Part shown: one piece after another, positions 37,124 to 47,609 of the stretch
Layout of the letters: each line of letters starts with the position of its first letter
Numbering within the stretch: the stretch's first letter is position 1
Source of the DNA: Sulfuriferula sp. AH1
GTDB lineage: Bacteria > Pseudomonadota > Gammaproteobacteria > Burkholderiales > Sulfuriferulaceae
Direction of reading: 5' to 3'
DNA length: 64,000 nt
Assembly (NCBI RefSeq): GCF_002162035.1
Contig: NZ_CP021138.1
Coordinates: forward strand, 2,790,001-2,854,000
Position numbers and translations under genes: made by a program
The notes under the pieces: generated by a model
What the model saw: only the letters and a program-made list of their open reading frames with translations
The model's database searches: none
Told to the model about the DNA's origin: nothing

Positions 37124-38422
37124 CTAATATGCGCCCCATACATAGAACAGCAATGTGTTGTCATCGCTGGCTTTTCTGCCTGCCCCATCGGTGTTGGTGG
37201 ATACGCCATTCACCTTGTCAAACAGGGTATATTGCACGCCGAGTCGCAGATACTGCAACGGCATCCAGAATATTTCCGGGGTCCAGCCTTGCGTGCCGGT
37301 TTGCGTCGCTCCGGCATTATTTACGCTATTGCTGACATCGAAGTAGGAAAGCGTCGCACCGTACTTGGCCTGATAGACATAAGATGCCTTCGCCCGGAAC
37401 GAATCGACGCTCTCCGCCAGCGTCCCCAGTGTGCCGGAATCGATGGTTTCATGGATGCGGGTCACAGTTGCGGTGACCGTATGCGGATCGAGCAGATACT
37501 GATACTGGAAATCGATGCTGTTATCGCGATAGCGGTCGGTCGCTGTCGTCAGATTAGTCGGATCCGGGTATTGCTGCACATCCAGATGCGTCACTCCGAG
37601 CATCGCATTATGCGCTCCCCAGGCATGGGTCAGCGCCAGCCGCAGATAAGGGTTAGTGCCTTTGATTACCGTCTGCGTGCCGTTACCCTGAGTCATGAAG
37701 GAAAACACGCCATCGCCGGTACGGTAACCGGTCAGCTCCGCATAGACGGTCTGATTCCAGTACACATAAGCCCCTGCGCCGACCACTTGCTGTCCCAGCC
37801 CGCCATCCAGCATCGGCGTTGTCGCCGCACCTATGCCCGTGCTGCCAGGCACCACACCGTAACCCCAGGCCGGTGTGCTATTCCATACGTCCTGTACGCC
37901 AGGATTGTTATGCACCGTGACGCCGTAAATCAGATCGGTTTTGTTATCGACCAAACGGTCGGCATAGCGAAAATCCATGTTGTCCGCGCCGGTATGCCCG
38001 GAGAAACCGATTTTATCGGAAGGACTGGCGTAATTATCGTAAGTGATCTGGGCGAACACACCGGTCTTGTCGGTGATCTTGCCGGCGAGGAACAGGCTGC
38101 CGGTATTGAAGGTAAGCGTACCGTCCTGAGTGTGCCCGGCGGCGGAATCGGCCACTTTTACCCTATTCGAGGTAAACACGCCCATCACTGAAAGCGGCAC
38201 GGTGCGCTCGCCGATGGTATAGCCGGTGAGCTTGAACATGCGTCCGTATGGCGTCAGCTCGGGAAACTGGCCGCCGGCATGACAAGCAAGGCAATTCTGC
38301 CCTGTTTGCCGCACAAAAGCGGGAACGGCCTCGGCATTGAATGACATAAGCGCCGTAAGGAAAGATAGCAACAGGGTGACCAACTGCATGGTCCTCATGG
38401 ACTTGTATTCCAATATTTTCAT
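37124..38422 (-). CDS. Fused monohaem cytochrome c - outer-membrane beta-barrel (Cyc2-like architecture)
   Basis: A 432-residue protein with a signal peptide (about residues 10-33). Directly after it comes a single haem site CLACH (44-48) in the context VPAFVRQTGQNCLACH, then FPELTPYGRMFKLTGYTIG. The remaining 370 residues show alternating hydrophobic/aromatic beta strands and end with LLFYVWGAY, as expected of an outer-membrane porin. This order (one N-terminal c-haem plus barrel) is that of Cyc2 and related cytochrome-porins that take electrons from outside the cell. A GGGGG-type ribosome binding site precedes the ATG at 38422. Whether iron is the donor cannot be told. Confidence 0.72.
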   Translation of the reverse strand: MKILEYKSMRTMQLVTLLLSFLTALMSFNAEAVPAFVRQTGQNCLACHAGGQFPELTPYGRMFKLTGYTIGERTVPLSVMGVFTSNRVKVADSAAGHTQDGTLTFNTGSLFLAGKITDKTGVFAQITYDNYASPSDKIGFSGHTGADNMDFRYADRLVDNKTDLIYGVTVHNNPGVQDVWNSTPAWGYGVVPGSTGIGAATTPMLDGGLGQQVVGAGAYVYWNQTVYAELTGYRTGDGVFSFMTQGNGTQTVIKGTNPYLRLALTHAWGAHNAMLGVTHLDVQQYPDPTNLTTATDRYRDNSIDFQYQYLLDPHTVTATVTRIHETIDSGTLGTLAESVDSFRAKASYVYQAKYGATLSYFDVSNSVNNAGATQTGTQGWTPEIFWMPLQYLRLGVQYTLFDKVNGVSTNTDGAGRKASDDNTLLFYVWGAY

Positions 38423-38624
38423 ACCACCCCCTTATAAGATATATTTATCTTGAATTCAGTCTAGGCTACTCAGCTTACAACACACTGACTGATTTCCGGC
38501 AGCACACCAGATTCAAGGATAGTTCAAACATCGGGAAATGGTAGAAATACTCGCAAGTCCGGAAAATAGCGTATCTCTGGCATAATGGCATCATGCCGAC
38601 ATACGCAGTTAAACAGGAAAAATA

Positions 38625-38834
38625 ATGACCTACGAAGAATATCTGGACGAAGTAACGACACTTATCGCGGAAAGATACAAACTGATAGATGCGGCCGCGA
38701 TCCGTCTAGTAATGCAGGCGCAGGAGGCTGATTTCTTTGTGGCCCACGATGAAAATTCCGCCTTGCGCACCAAACAGCAGGCGAAGCTGGATGCACGCAC
38801 TATCTTTGAGCAACACCAGCAGCGCAGTTCATGA
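38625..38834 (+). CDS. Small hypothetical protein
   Basis: A 69-residue, charged, helical protein (MTYEEYLDEVTTLIAERYKL and onward) with no membrane segment and no family recognised. Support for a real gene: AGGAAA six bases before the ATG, and codon use like its neighbours. It ends six bases inside the convergent GGDEF-EAL gene. Confidence 0.6.
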   Translation: MTYEEYLDEVTTLIAERYKLIDAAAIRLVMQAQEADFFVAHDENSALRTKQQAKLDARTIFEQHQQRSS

Positions 38835-41270
38835 GTTAGCGCCAAGATAAACGGCGAACTCGTCCGCAGGCATCGGGCGGGCAAAATAATAGCCCTGTAT
38901 CTCGTCACAATACTGCAGACGCAGCAACGAAAGCTGACGTTCATCTTCTACACCTTCGGCGATGGTCTTGAGATTGAGGCTCCTGGCCATCTGGATAATG
39001 GCTCTAACGATTGCTGCATCGTTGGGATCATCCGCCATGTCACGTATGAACGACTGATCGATTTTCAGTTTATCGACTTCAAAGCGCTTCAGATAGGACA
39101 GGCTGGAATAACCCGTACCGAAATCGTCAATGGACAGCTTGACGCCCAGCGCTTTCAGCCGCCGCAGCCTGCTCAACACCTTTTCTGCATCCTGAATCAG
39201 GATCGATTCGGTCAATTCCAACTCGAGCAACGCCGGATTCAGGCCGGATTCGGTCAGCGCCCGCGTCACACTTTGTTCCAGATCGCCACGTTTGAATTGT
39301 ACCGCAGAGAGATTCACCGCAATGACCAGCTCCGGCAGACCCGCCTGCTGCCAGGCCATTGCCTGTCGGCAGGCTTCCTGCAATACCCAGTCGCCGATCG
39401 GCACGATAAGCCCGCTGTCCTCGGCTACCGAAATGAAGCGCCCCGGCGGCAACATGCCTAACTGCGGGTGCTGCCAGCGCAGCAATGCTTCTGCGCCGAC
39501 GACTGCCCCGTTACTCAGGCTGATCTGGGGCTGGAAGTAGAGTGACAACCCGCCTTTTTCCAGCGCCTGGCGCAGGCCGTTACGTATCTGCAAATGATCG
39601 ACCACATTGATGTTCATTTGCGCTGTATGGAAGCGATAGGCATTGCGCCCCGATTCCTTGGCCTGATACATCGCCGTGTCGGCTTTCTTCAGCAGGGTAT
39701 CGAAATCATCGCCGTCGTTGGGATAGACGGCGATGCCAATCGACAGCGAAGTGGATAATTCGTAATGCTCGATATGGAAGGGCTGCGCCAGATTCTCCAG
39801 TATCTTCTCGGCTACGACCATGATCGCATCGTCGTCATGGATGTCGGTGAGCACGATCAAAAACTCGTCGCCGCCTTGCCGGCTCAGAATATCCGTGTCG
39901 CGCAGGCATTCCCGCAAGCGCGAGGCAACCTGCTTCAACAGCGCATCGCCGACCATATGGCCCAGCGAATCGTTGATGGTTTTAAAATTATCCAGATCCA
40001 GGAACAGTAACGCAGACTTGGTTTGCGTGCGATCGGCTGCCCGTATCGCGAGCTCCATGCGGTCCTTGGCAAGCAGCCGGTTAGGCAGCTGCGTCAGCGC
40101 ATCGTGATAGGCCAGAAATTCGATCTGGGCTTGCGCCTGCTTTCTTTCCGTCACATCCAGCGCCATGCTCACAACATATCTGCGTCCGTCAGCCAGTTTA
40201 CCGACGGGCGCCGCACTGATGTGCCAGATACGCGTACTGCCATCCTTGCAGGTAATCGTATTCTCACCGCGATCGGCCCGCTGCGTGGTCGCATACAATT
40301 TGGAGATGCTCTGCTGCACCAGCCACGCCTCTTCTCCATACGCCCTTTCAGTCCAGTGCCTGATGGTCGGAATGTCCGCATGGACATAACCGGTGACCTC
40401 CGCCCAGGCTTTATTGATCCCCAGCACCTCGCCATCTTCGGCATGGATAATCATCGGTAACGGCGCTTCCGCCATGACACTGCGAAAGCGATCTTCGCTC
40501 TGGCGTAATTTGTCCTCTATTTTTCGCGCGTGGCTAAGGTCATGCATACTCATCAGGATGCCGCTGGCGGCGCCGTGATCGTCGCGGATGATTTTGACGG
40601 TGATTTCGATAGGAAGACCGGGGGCAGGATTGTCCGGATGATCGGCTTCCATCGTGATCACCGCGTCCAGCTTTTCTTCCTGAGCCAGGCATACCGGGCA
40701 AGGGACGGGCTCACCGGATGGATGGGCCACATCGCGCATAAGCTTGCCTATCGCCTGTGCTGGCTCGATTCGCATCAGCGAATAGAATTTCTTGTTCGCC
40801 CTGACCAGGCGGCGATCGGCGTCCAGCAGACAAATGGCATCCTCGAAAGAATCCATCACCTGAGTCCATTCGGAGGCTTCGCGTTTCAGCGAGAGATCAG
40901 CCTGCCTGCGTTCGGCAATATTGCGAGCAATGACAATCACACTGGGTTGCAGTTGCTCTGCCTCCAGCAACTGCAGAATAAGCTCTACCGCAATGCTTCC
41001 CGCATGTTTGCAGCGCTGCAAGGTTTCCAGACGGATAGTGCGTACCGCGCCTTGAACCAGCGGCAGCAGCATTTGACGAAAACTCTCTTCATCAAATTCC
41101 GGCTTGATATCCAGCGGGGTCATTCCCAGCAATTCGGCTTGGGCATAACCTGTCTGACGGACGGCGCCATCATTCACATAACTGAAACGCAGCGAATCCA
41201 GCGCAAAAATAAACACGCCGTCCTCGATCACATCCAGTATGGGTAATGCTTGCTCAGATAACCGATTCAC
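38829..41270 (-). CDS. PAS-GGDEF-EAL signalling protein
   Basis: An 813-residue cytoplasmic c-di-GMP enzyme with no membrane segments. Three PAS-type sensor regions lie at about residues 10-115, 130-245 and 250-380 (for example PMIIHAEDGEVLGINKAWAEVTGY). A diguanylate cyclase domain follows (DALTQLPNRLLAKDR, FLDLDNFKTINDSLGH, active site SRQGGDEFLIVL). The C-terminal phosphodiesterase domain has GAEALLRWQHPQLG, ELTESILI, KLSIDDFGTGYSSLSYLKRF and KTIAEGVED. Both catalytic motifs look intact, so net activity cannot be predicted. A decayed GGDEF gene lies just upstream. Confidence 0.95.
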   Translation of the reverse strand: MNRLSEQALPILDVIEDGVFIFALDSLRFSYVNDGAVRQTGYAQAELLGMTPLDIKPEFDEESFRQMLLPLVQGAVRTIRLETLQRCKHAGSIAVELILQLLEAEQLQPSVIVIARNIAERRQADLSLKREASEWTQVMDSFEDAICLLDADRRLVRANKKFYSLMRIEPAQAIGKLMRDVAHPSGEPVPCPVCLAQEEKLDAVITMEADHPDNPAPGLPIEITVKIIRDDHGAASGILMSMHDLSHARKIEDKLRQSEDRFRSVMAEAPLPMIIHAEDGEVLGINKAWAEVTGYVHADIPTIRHWTERAYGEEAWLVQQSISKLYATTQRADRGENTITCKDGSTRIWHISAAPVGKLADGRRYVVSMALDVTERKQAQAQIEFLAYHDALTQLPNRLLAKDRMELAIRAADRTQTKSALLFLDLDNFKTINDSLGHMVGDALLKQVASRLRECLRDTDILSRQGGDEFLIVLTDIHDDDAIMVVAEKILENLAQPFHIEHYELSTSLSIGIAVYPNDGDDFDTLLKKADTAMYQAKESGRNAYRFHTAQMNINVVDHLQIRNGLRQALEKGGLSLYFQPQISLSNGAVVGAEALLRWQHPQLGMLPPGRFISVAEDSGLIVPIGDWVLQEACRQAMAWQQAGLPELVIAVNLSAVQFKRGDLEQSVTRALTESGLNPALLELELTESILIQDAEKVLSRLRRLKALGVKLSIDDFGTGYSSLSYLKRFEVDKLKIDQSFIRDMADDPNDAAIVRAIIQMARSLNLKTIAEGVEDERQLSLLRLQYCDEIQGYYFARPMPADEFAVYLGANS

Positions 41271-41409
41271 TTAAATCTCCAGACAGCCTGACTCCTGCGG
41301 ATTAGATGGCTTAATCTCATTCAGGCTTATCAATGCCATCCTGAATTTTACGGGAGAAGCTGCGGAGTTAAACTGGTAGATTTGGCTAATCGGCACAGGA
41401 ACAATCAAC

Positions 41410-41760
41410 CACTGCCGGCTATACCGTAACGGTCATGTTGCGGCCTTGCGCTTTGGCTTGATACAACGCGTGGTTGACCCACGCAAAAAAAGCATCTATC
41501 GATTCTTCCGGCAGATACTACGCAATCCCTAGGCTCACCGTGACCGCTTCCTCGGTCTGATCGAAAGCAAAATCATGCGCAGATACCGCAAGACGCAATT
41601 GCTCGGCAACCCGCATGCCTGCTCCCGGTTACAGTCAGGGAACATGATCAGGAATTCCCCACCGCCCCAGCGCGCAATAACGTCGCCAGTGCGCACACAG
41701 CCATGCAGTTAATTTTGCTATGGTGCGGATTACGTCGTAGGAAAACCGATCAGCAGGATT
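41410..41760 (-). pseudogene. Decayed diguanylate cyclase (GGDEF) gene
   Basis: Minus-strand translation in changing frames gives DRFSYDVIRTIAKLT, HGCVRTGDVIARWGGGEFLI, RVAEQLRLAVSAHDFAFDQT, AVTVSLGIA, a stop in frame, then YLPEESIDAFFAWVNHALYQ and GRNMTVTV. This is the second half of a GGDEF domain (active site as GGGEF) broken by at least two frameshifts and one stop. Nothing intact remains. It fills most of the 675 bp between the GGDEF-EAL gene and gcvPB; the rest holds no gene. Confidence 0.8.
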
Positions 41761-41945
41761 CCACTGAGCCAGCCCGGAAGGCGGGGTTTTTCTGAAGCGA
41801 GAGGCATAAAACGGGATCCGGTTCAGGAATCAGGATGGTTGGAGGCGAACAATCTACCGCAACTCAATTCAACCGCACTCGGCATTCGCTCGGCGCTGAT
41901 GCTGCAATTACGACTGCGACATCAACGCCTTTATACAGCACTGGC

Positions 41946-43400
41946 TCAGGCAGCAGGCTGACGCCACACCAGATCCAGCTCGCGGGCAGCCTTGACGTCG
42001 TCGAGGCGGCGCACCGGCTGGGTGTACGGCGCGCCCCTGACCAGCTCCGGCGTCGCGTAGGCTTCGGCCAGGATGGTCTTCATCGCGGCCACGAACGCAT
42101 CCAGCGTTTCCCTGGATTCGGTTTCAGTCGGCTCAATCAGCAGGCATTCCGGCACCAGCATCGGGAAATACGTAGTCGGCGCATGGTAGCCGTAATCCAG
42201 CAGGCGCTTGGCAAAGTCCATCGCGGTGACGCCGGTTTCATCCTTGAGCTTCTTCAGGGTGACGATGAACTCGTGGCTGGCGCGACGCGTCGGGAACGCG
42301 ATGTCGAATCCGGCTTTCTGCAACTCTGCCAGCAAATAGTTGGCATTCAGCGTGGCAAATTCGGCGACGCGATGCATACCTTCCGCACCCAGCATACGGG
42401 CATAGATGTAAGCGCGCAGCAGCACGCCAGCATTGCCATGATTGGCGCTCATGCGACCGATAGTGGCGGGAATGTCGCCTTCCACCAGCAAGCGGTACTG
42501 GCCATTTTCCCTGGTCACTACCGGCACCGGCATGTACGGCAGCAGACGTGCAGCCACACCCACCGGACCCGCACCTGGTCCGCCGCCGCCATGCGGAGTG
42601 GAGAAGGTCTTGTGCAGATTCATGTGGATAACGTCAAAGCCCATGTCGCCGGGTTTGACACGGCCGAGGATGGCGTTCAGATTGGCACCGTCGTAATACA
42701 GCAGGCCACCCGCATCGTGCACGATCTTCTGGATCTGCTGGATTTTCTTTTCAAACACGCCCAGCGTGGACGGGTTGGTCAGCATCAGCCCGGCGGTATG
42801 CGGCCCCACTGCAGCCTGCAATGCTTCCAGATCAACGTCGCCTTCCTTGTCGGTCGGGATCTCGCGCACGGTATAGCCGCACATCACTGCGGTAGCCGGA
42901 TTGGTGCCGTGCGCTGCGTTCGGCACGATGATCTCGCGCCGCGCATCGTCGCCGCGGGCATCGTGATAAGCCCGGATCATCGCCACGCCGGCGAATTCAC
43001 CTTGTGCGCCGGCCATCGGTGCCAGCGATACGCCGGCCATGCCGGTGACGTCCTTGAGCATTTCCTGCAGCTCGTACATCGACGCCAGAAAGCCCTGACC
43101 GGTCGTTGCCGGTGCGAACGGGTGCCGCGCCAGAAAACCCGGCAGCATCGCCAGACTATTGCAGGCACGCGGGTTGTATTTCATGGTGCAGGAACCCAGC
43201 GGGTAGAACTGCGTATCGATGGAAAAATTCTTCTGGCTCAGGCGCGTGTAATGGCGCACCACATCCATCTCCGAGGCTTGCGGCAGCAGCGGCTCGTCCT
43301 GACGCAGCAGACTGGCAGGCAGATCACTGATGTCGGCGGCATGAGCCGGCATTTGTGCATGGGCGGCACGATGAGGGCGGGAATGTTCAAATATCAGCAT
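41946..43400 (-). CDS. gcvPB: Glycine dehydrogenase (decarboxylating), subunit 2
   Basis: A 484-residue PLP-dependent half of the two-subunit P-protein. Family blocks are [42 protein letters not shown] and [16 protein letters not shown]. The PLP lysine lies in [23 protein letters not shown], followed by [32 protein letters not shown]. It decarboxylates glycine and passes the aminomethyl group to lipoyl-GcvH. It is the last gene of the gcv operon, 14 bp after gcvPA. Confidence 0.97.
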   Translation of the reverse strand: MLIFEHSRPHRAAHAQMPAHAADISDLPASLLRQDEPLLPQASEMDVVRHYTRLSQKNFSIDTQFYPLGSCTMKYNPRACNSLAMLPGFLARHPFAPATTGQGFLASMYELQEMLKDVTGMAGVSLAPMAGAQGEFAGVAMIRAYHDARGDDARREIIVPNAAHGTNPATAVMCGYTVREIPTDKEGDVDLEALQAAVGPHTAGLMLTNPSTLGVFEKKIQQIQKIVHDAGGLLYYDGANLNAILGRVKPGDMGFDVIHMNLHKTFSTPHGGGGPGAGPVGVAARLLPYMPVPVVTRENGQYRLLVEGDIPATIGRMSANHGNAGVLLRAYIYARMLGAEGMHRVAEFATLNANYLLAELQKAGFDIAFPTRRASHEFIVTLKKLKDETGVTAMDFAKRLLDYGYHAPTTYFPMLVPECLLIEPTETESRETLDAFVAAMKTILAEAYATPELVRGAPYTQPVRRLDDVKAARELDLVWRQPAA

Positions 43401-43414
43401 GGTCGTCTCTATGT

Positions 43415-44761
43415 TTATTTGCTCAGGATTTGGCTCAATTGCTGCGCATAGCGCTGCAGATCGGCGGCGGTCTTGGTTTCCGTGGCACAGATCAGCAGCG
43501 CATTACCCAGTTCCGGATAGTCCGCACTGAGATCATGCCCGCCCAGTATGCCCTGCGCCTGCAATGCAGCCAGCACCGGCGCGACCGGACGATCCAGCTG
43601 TACCACCGCTTCATGGAAATAATATCCGGCAAACGCCTGCTTCACACCGAGAATGGCGCTTAACTGAGCGAGCAGGCTGCGCATATTCGCATGCGAGCTT
43701 GCCGCTACCCGCTTCAAACCCTCCGGCCCCAGCAAGCTCATGTAAATGGTGGAGGCCGTCACCACCAGCCCCTGATTGGTACAGATGTTCGACGTGGCCT
43801 TGGAACGGCGTATATGCTGTTCGCGCGCCTGTAATGTCAGCGTGAAACCCTGCTTACCTTCCAGATCGACGGTGCGCCCGACGATGCGCCCCGGCATCTG
43901 CCGCACCAGCGCCTGTTTGCACGCCATGAAGCCGTAATACGGCCCGCCATTGGACAGCGGCGCGCCCAGCGGTTGGCCGTCGCCGGTGGCGATATCCGCA
44001 CCTGCCGTACCCCATTGGCCGGGTGCCTTGAACAACGCCAGACTGGTCGGATTGGTGAGTGCAATCACGCGACCGCCATGAGCGTGCGCCCAGTCGGTCA
44101 GCGCATCGACATCTTCCAGCGCACCGAAAAAATTCGGCTGCGGGATAACCAACGCGGCAAAGTCGCCCATGTCGGCGCTCGGTACCGGCGTGGTGCCGCT
44201 GACAGGATCATAGTCCAGCTCCACCAGCTCGATGTGCTGATTCTTCACCATGCCACGCACCACCGCGCGATACAGCGGCGATACGGTTTTCGGCATCAGC
44301 ACGCGCATCGCGCCCTTGTGTGCGCGCACCGCCATCAGCACCGCTTCGGCCAGTGCCGAACCGCCGTCATACAGCGACGCATTGGACACATCCATGCCGG
44401 TCAGGCTCGCCATCATGGTCTGGTATTCGTAAATCAGCTGCAGCGTGCCCTGCGAAGCCTCGGCCTGATACGGGGTATATGCGGAATAGAACTCGCCGCG
44501 CGTGGTAATTTGCCAAACCGCTGCCGGAATATGGTGCTCATACGCGCCGGCACCGATGAAATTCAACTGCCGTCCATCCAGCTCGGCGCGGTCCTGCATC
44601 AGCCGGCTGATTTCCATTTCGGTCATCGCCTCGGGCACTTGCGTCAGCTTGCCGCTGCGCAGCGCTTCGGGGATTTCATCAAACAAGGCGTCTATCGACG
44701 GTGCGCCGATAGCAGCGAGCATCTGGGTTACATCTTCATCGGTATGCGGAATAAATGGCAT
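43415..44761 (-). CDS. gcvPA: Glycine dehydrogenase (decarboxylating), subunit 1
   Basis: A 448-residue partner of GcvPB. It starts [19 protein letters not shown] and contains [83 protein letters not shown] and [12 protein letters not shown], all characteristic. A split P-protein is usual in several bacterial lineages, where many Proteobacteria have a single long GcvP. It lies 24 bp after gcvH. Confidence 0.97.
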   Translation of the reverse strand: MPFIPHTDEDVTQMLAAIGAPSIDALFDEIPEALRSGKLTQVPEAMTEMEISRLMQDRAELDGRQLNFIGAGAYEHHIPAAVWQITTRGEFYSAYTPYQAEASQGTLQLIYEYQTMMASLTGMDVSNASLYDGGSALAEAVLMAVRAHKGAMRVLMPKTVSPLYRAVVRGMVKNQHIELVELDYDPVSGTTPVPSADMGDFAALVIPQPNFFGALEDVDALTDWAHAHGGRVIALTNPTSLALFKAPGQWGTAGADIATGDGQPLGAPLSNGGPYYGFMACKQALVRQMPGRIVGRTVDLEGKQGFTLTLQAREQHIRRSKATSNICTNQGLVVTASTIYMSLLGPEGLKRVAASSHANMRSLLAQLSAILGVKQAFAGYYFHEAVVQLDRPVAPVLAALQAQGILGGHDLSADYPELGNALLICATETKTAADLQRYAQQLSQILSK

Positions 44762-44785
44762 GGCGAGTCCTGTTATTATTCGATC

Positions 44786-45175
44786 TTAATGTGCTTCGGA
44801 TTCAACCAGCGCCTGATAAGCCGCGGCATCCATCAAGCTGTTGACATCGGCGCTGTTGGCCGGTTTGAGCTTGAACATCCATGCCGCATAGGCATCCTGG
44901 TTAATAGCTTCCGGTGCAGCCTCGATGTCGGCGTTAGCGGCGACCACTTCGCCGGCGATAGGTGCGTACACATCGGACGCAGCTTTAACCGACTCCACCA
45001 CAGCGCACTCTTCTCCAGCAGCCAGGGTACGGCCAACAGCCGGGTTTTCCACGAACACCATATCGCCCAATAAATCTTGCGCATGCGCGGTGATGCCTAC
45101 GGTGACTGTGCCATCCGCATTAGTTTTAACCCACTCGTGGGAGGCGGTATATTTCAAATCTGCAGGGATACTCAT
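44786..45175 (-). CDS. gcvH: Glycine cleavage system H protein
   Basis: A 129-residue lipoyl carrier. It begins with [20 protein letters not shown] and the lipoylation site is the Lys in [22 protein letters not shown]. The C-terminal helix is [11 protein letters not shown]. It shuttles the aminomethyl intermediate between the P, T and L proteins. It is encoded 30 bp after gcvT in an operon that also supplies its own lipoyl synthase. Confidence 0.97.
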   Translation of the reverse strand: MSIPADLKYTASHEWVKTNADGTVTVGITAHAQDLLGDMVFVENPAVGRTLAAGEECAVVESVKAASDVYAPIAGEVVAANADIEAAPEAINQDAYAAWMFKLKPANSADVNSLMDAAAYQALVESEAH

Positions 45176-45205
45176 GTGTGTTACTCCTAGGTTATCTGTC
45201 TAAAT

Positions 45206-46282
45206 TCAGGAAATTAATGAATGGCCAGTACGCGCGAACGGGTAGCTTACCACTTTCGCTCTAAGCTGTTTGTCACGCACAGCCACCTCGACTTCTGCGC
45301 CCGGCGCAATGCCTAGCGGGATACGTGCCAGCGCGATAGATTGCTGTAATGTTGGGGAAAAAGTGCCGCTGGTGATTTCGCCTGCACCGTGTTTGGTCTG
45401 CACCACCTGGTGTGCGCGCAACACACCTTTGTCCAGCAGCACCAGGCCGACCAGTTGCAGATTGATGTCGCGCGACAGCAACGCGGCTTTACCGATGAAA
45501 TCGCGCTCGCTTTTCAGATCGATGGTCCATGCCAGGCCGCATTCCAGGGGGTTGGTGGCTTCGTCCATATCCTGCCCGTACAGGTTCATCCCTGCCTCCA
45601 GACGCAAGGTGTCGCGCGCGCCTAATCCTATCGGTTTCACGCCCAGGCTGGCGAGCCGGTGCCACATCGCTTCGGCTTCTGCCACCGGCAGCATGATTTC
45701 GAAACCGTCTTCGCCGGTATAGCCGGTACGGGCAATAAAGTATTGCTGAAATTCCACCGCGTTAAACGGCTTCATCGCCTCACTCACTGCTTGCGCACCG
45801 GGGATGGCCTCCCACACCTTGGCACGTGCATTAGGGCCCTGCACAGCGATCATCGCCAAATCACGACGTGGCGTGACAGTAAGCGCTCGCCCCTCCGCCT
45901 GTTTAAGCATCCAGGCCACGTCTTTGTCTGCGGTACCGGCATTCACCACGATACGGAACCAGTCCTCAGTCATGAAATAAATGATCAGATCGTCAATAAC
46001 GCCGCCTTCGGGATTGAGCATGCACGAATACAGCGCCTTGCCGCTCACCGTGAGCTTGTCCACATTATTGGCCACCAGCCCACGCAGGAAACCGCGTACG
46101 TCGCCACCCTTCACGTCCACTACCAGCATGTGGCACACGTCGAACATGCCGACGTCATTGCGCACCTGATGATGTTCTTCGATCTGCGAACCGTAATTGA
46201 CCGGCATATCCCAGCCGCCGAAATCGACCATCTTTGCACCCATGTCACGGTGTGCTGCATTCAGTGGAGTCTGTTTTAACAT
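45206..46282 (-). CDS. gcvT: Aminomethyltransferase (glycine cleavage T protein)
   Basis: A 358-residue THF-dependent enzyme. It starts [32 protein letters not shown] and has [13 protein letters not shown], where most family members have Ser in place of Cys. Next are [12 protein letters not shown] and [23 protein letters not shown]. It ends with the C-terminal barrel ([21 protein letters not shown]). It releases ammonia and makes 5,10-methylene-THF. It lies 28 bp after lipA. Confidence 0.96.
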   Translation of the reverse strand: MLKQTPLNAAHRDMGAKMVDFGGWDMPVNYGSQIEEHHQVRNDVGMFDVCHMLVVDVKGGDVRGFLRGLVANNVDKLTVSGKALYSCMLNPEGGVIDDLIIYFMTEDWFRIVVNAGTADKDVAWMLKQAEGRALTVTPRRDLAMIAVQGPNARAKVWEAIPGAQAVSEAMKPFNAVEFQQYFIARTGYTGEDGFEIMLPVAEAEAMWHRLASLGVKPIGLGARDTLRLEAGMNLYGQDMDEATNPLECGLAWTIDLKSERDFIGKAALLSRDINLQLVGLVLLDKGVLRAHQVVQTKHGAGEITSGTFSPTLQQSIALARIPLGIAPGAEVEVAVRDKQLRAKVVSYPFARTGHSLIS

Positions 46283-46310
46283 GTGTATCCTGTCTGTAAA
46301 ATTTCAGCGG

Positions 46311-47243
46311 TTAAATTGAGTGCTGCTGTATTTCTTCTGCATAGTAACTGCTGCGCACCAGCGGCCCGGCCTTGACCCAGTCGAAGCCCATGGCGCGCGC
46401 ATCATTTTCGTATTCGGTAAAAGCGTCCGGGTGGATGTATTCGATCACCGGCAAATGATCCAGCGACGGCCGCAAATACTGCCCCAGCGACACCCGCGAT
46501 ACGCCAGCGTCACGCAGGTCGCGCAACACGGCCAGCACCTCGTCGCGGGTTTCGCCCAGGCCCAGCATCAATGCTGATTTGGCGGCGACGCCCGGCTGCT
46601 GGGCGGCCAGCGCCAGTAAACTTAATGAACGCTCATATTTGGAACCGCGGCGCGCGGTCTGATACAGGCGCGGCACCGTTTCCACATTATGCCCCCACAC
46701 CAGATCGCGGCGCACAGCTTCAGGCAAATCAGCCAAGGTCGCCATCACCGTGGCAACTGCGTCACTCTGATTCTGGCGAAAGTCGGGGGTAAGAAATTCC
46801 ACACCGATCTGGGCATCGCGCAAACGCAACTGGCGCAAAGTTTCCGCGAAGATGCCCGCGCCACCATCGGCCAGGTCATCCCGGTTTACCGAGGTCAGCA
46901 CGATATAGCGCAATTGCAACTCCAGCACCGCCTCGGCGACGCGATTGGGTTCATCAGCATCCAGCCAGTCCGACTTGCCAGTTTTCACCGCGCAGAAGCC
47001 GCAGGCGCGCGTGCAGGTATCGCCCAGCAGCATGAAAGTTGCGGTGCCGCGACTCCAGCATTCGCCGCGATTCGGGCAGCGCGCCTCTTCGCATACGGTA
47101 TGCAGGCGATGCGCATGCACGGCCGCATCGGTCTTGCCGTAATGCATATCCTGACCCAGATTCTGACGAATCCAGATCGGCATACGCACAGCATTGGGCT
47201 GACGGCCAGACTCGGAAATAATATTGATGGTATTGATAGTCAT
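46311..47243 (-). CDS. lipA: Lipoyl synthase in the gcv operon
   Basis: A radical-SAM enzyme inserting two sulfurs into octanoyl-lipoyl domains, here about 310 residues. The auxiliary cluster motif CEEARCPNRGECW is followed by the radical-SAM motif CTRACGFC. Family blocks LTSVNRDDLADGGAGIFAETL, HNVETVPRLYQTARRGSKYERSL, SALMLGLGETRDEV and LGQYLRPSLDHLPV follow. The terminal Ser ligand lies in VKAGPLVRSSY. The start is taken at MTINTIN (47243). In-frame starts at 47279-47285, with a G-rich ribosome site at the riboswitch end, are an alternative that adds 12-14 residues. Directly under glycine riboswitch control, presumably to lipoylate GcvH. Confidence 0.93.
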   Translation of the reverse strand: MTINTINIISESGRQPNAVRMPIWIRQNLGQDMHYGKTDAAVHAHRLHTVCEEARCPNRGECWSRGTATFMLLGDTCTRACGFCAVKTGKSDWLDADEPNRVAEAVLELQLRYIVLTSVNRDDLADGGAGIFAETLRQLRLRDAQIGVEFLTPDFRQNQSDAVATVMATLADLPEAVRRDLVWGHNVETVPRLYQTARRGSKYERSLSLLALAAQQPGVAAKSALMLGLGETRDEVLAVLRDLRDAGVSRVSLGQYLRPSLDHLPVIEYIHPDAFTEYENDARAMGFDWVKAGPLVRSSYYAEEIQQHSI

Positions 47244-47286
47244 GGTCGGTAAATAAAAAAAGTGGTAACGATGTGCCATCATCACC

Positions 47287-47478
47287 CCCCTGTCCTATTT
47301 ACCTGAGAGATTACAGCACGATGATCGCGCCGTGTGCCCCTTCGGTGGACGCTGTTCGCGTCGCTCTCCAGAGATGCCCTGTGATTTGCGGTTCGGGAGC
47401 CTGAGCGATTCTGGGTGAATTACGCCTTCGGCGGCTGTCGCTGACAATTTGGTCAACGATACGCACTCTCCCGCAAAC
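47287..47478 (-). promoter_or_regulatory. Tandem glycine riboswitch
   Basis: The minus strand shows two successive glycine aptamers. The first has GCGGGAGAGTGC, then GCCGCCGAAGGCG and AATCGCTCAGGCTCC, ending ACAGGGC. The second has TCTCTGGAGAGCG, CCACCGAAGGGGC and AATCTCTCAGGTA, ending AGGACAGGGG. Two aptamers in tandem before a gcv operon is the classical ON-switch arrangement, turning on glycine breakdown when glycine is high. The 3' end reaches into the start region of lipA, so control may be at ribosome access; no terminator hairpin is seen. Confidence 0.95.
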
Positions 47479-47609
47479 ACTGCGGACAAGCCCGGACTAT
47501 ACCTGAAATGCGCACAAAATAAAATACGCAGTCCCCTGTACCTGCCTTCATATTAGTGCAGCATTTGCCATTTAGAATCGCAATCTTTGATTGCACCGAT
47601 ACCGATGCC

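Noticed and set aside
36293-38191. 632-codon plus-strand frame over the two cytochrome genes
   Set aside because: Antisense to two genes with haem motifs and signal peptides; no motif of its own.
41835-43451. 538-codon plus-strand frame over gcvPB
   Set aside because: His/Arg/Gln-rich shadow of a conserved P-protein subunit.
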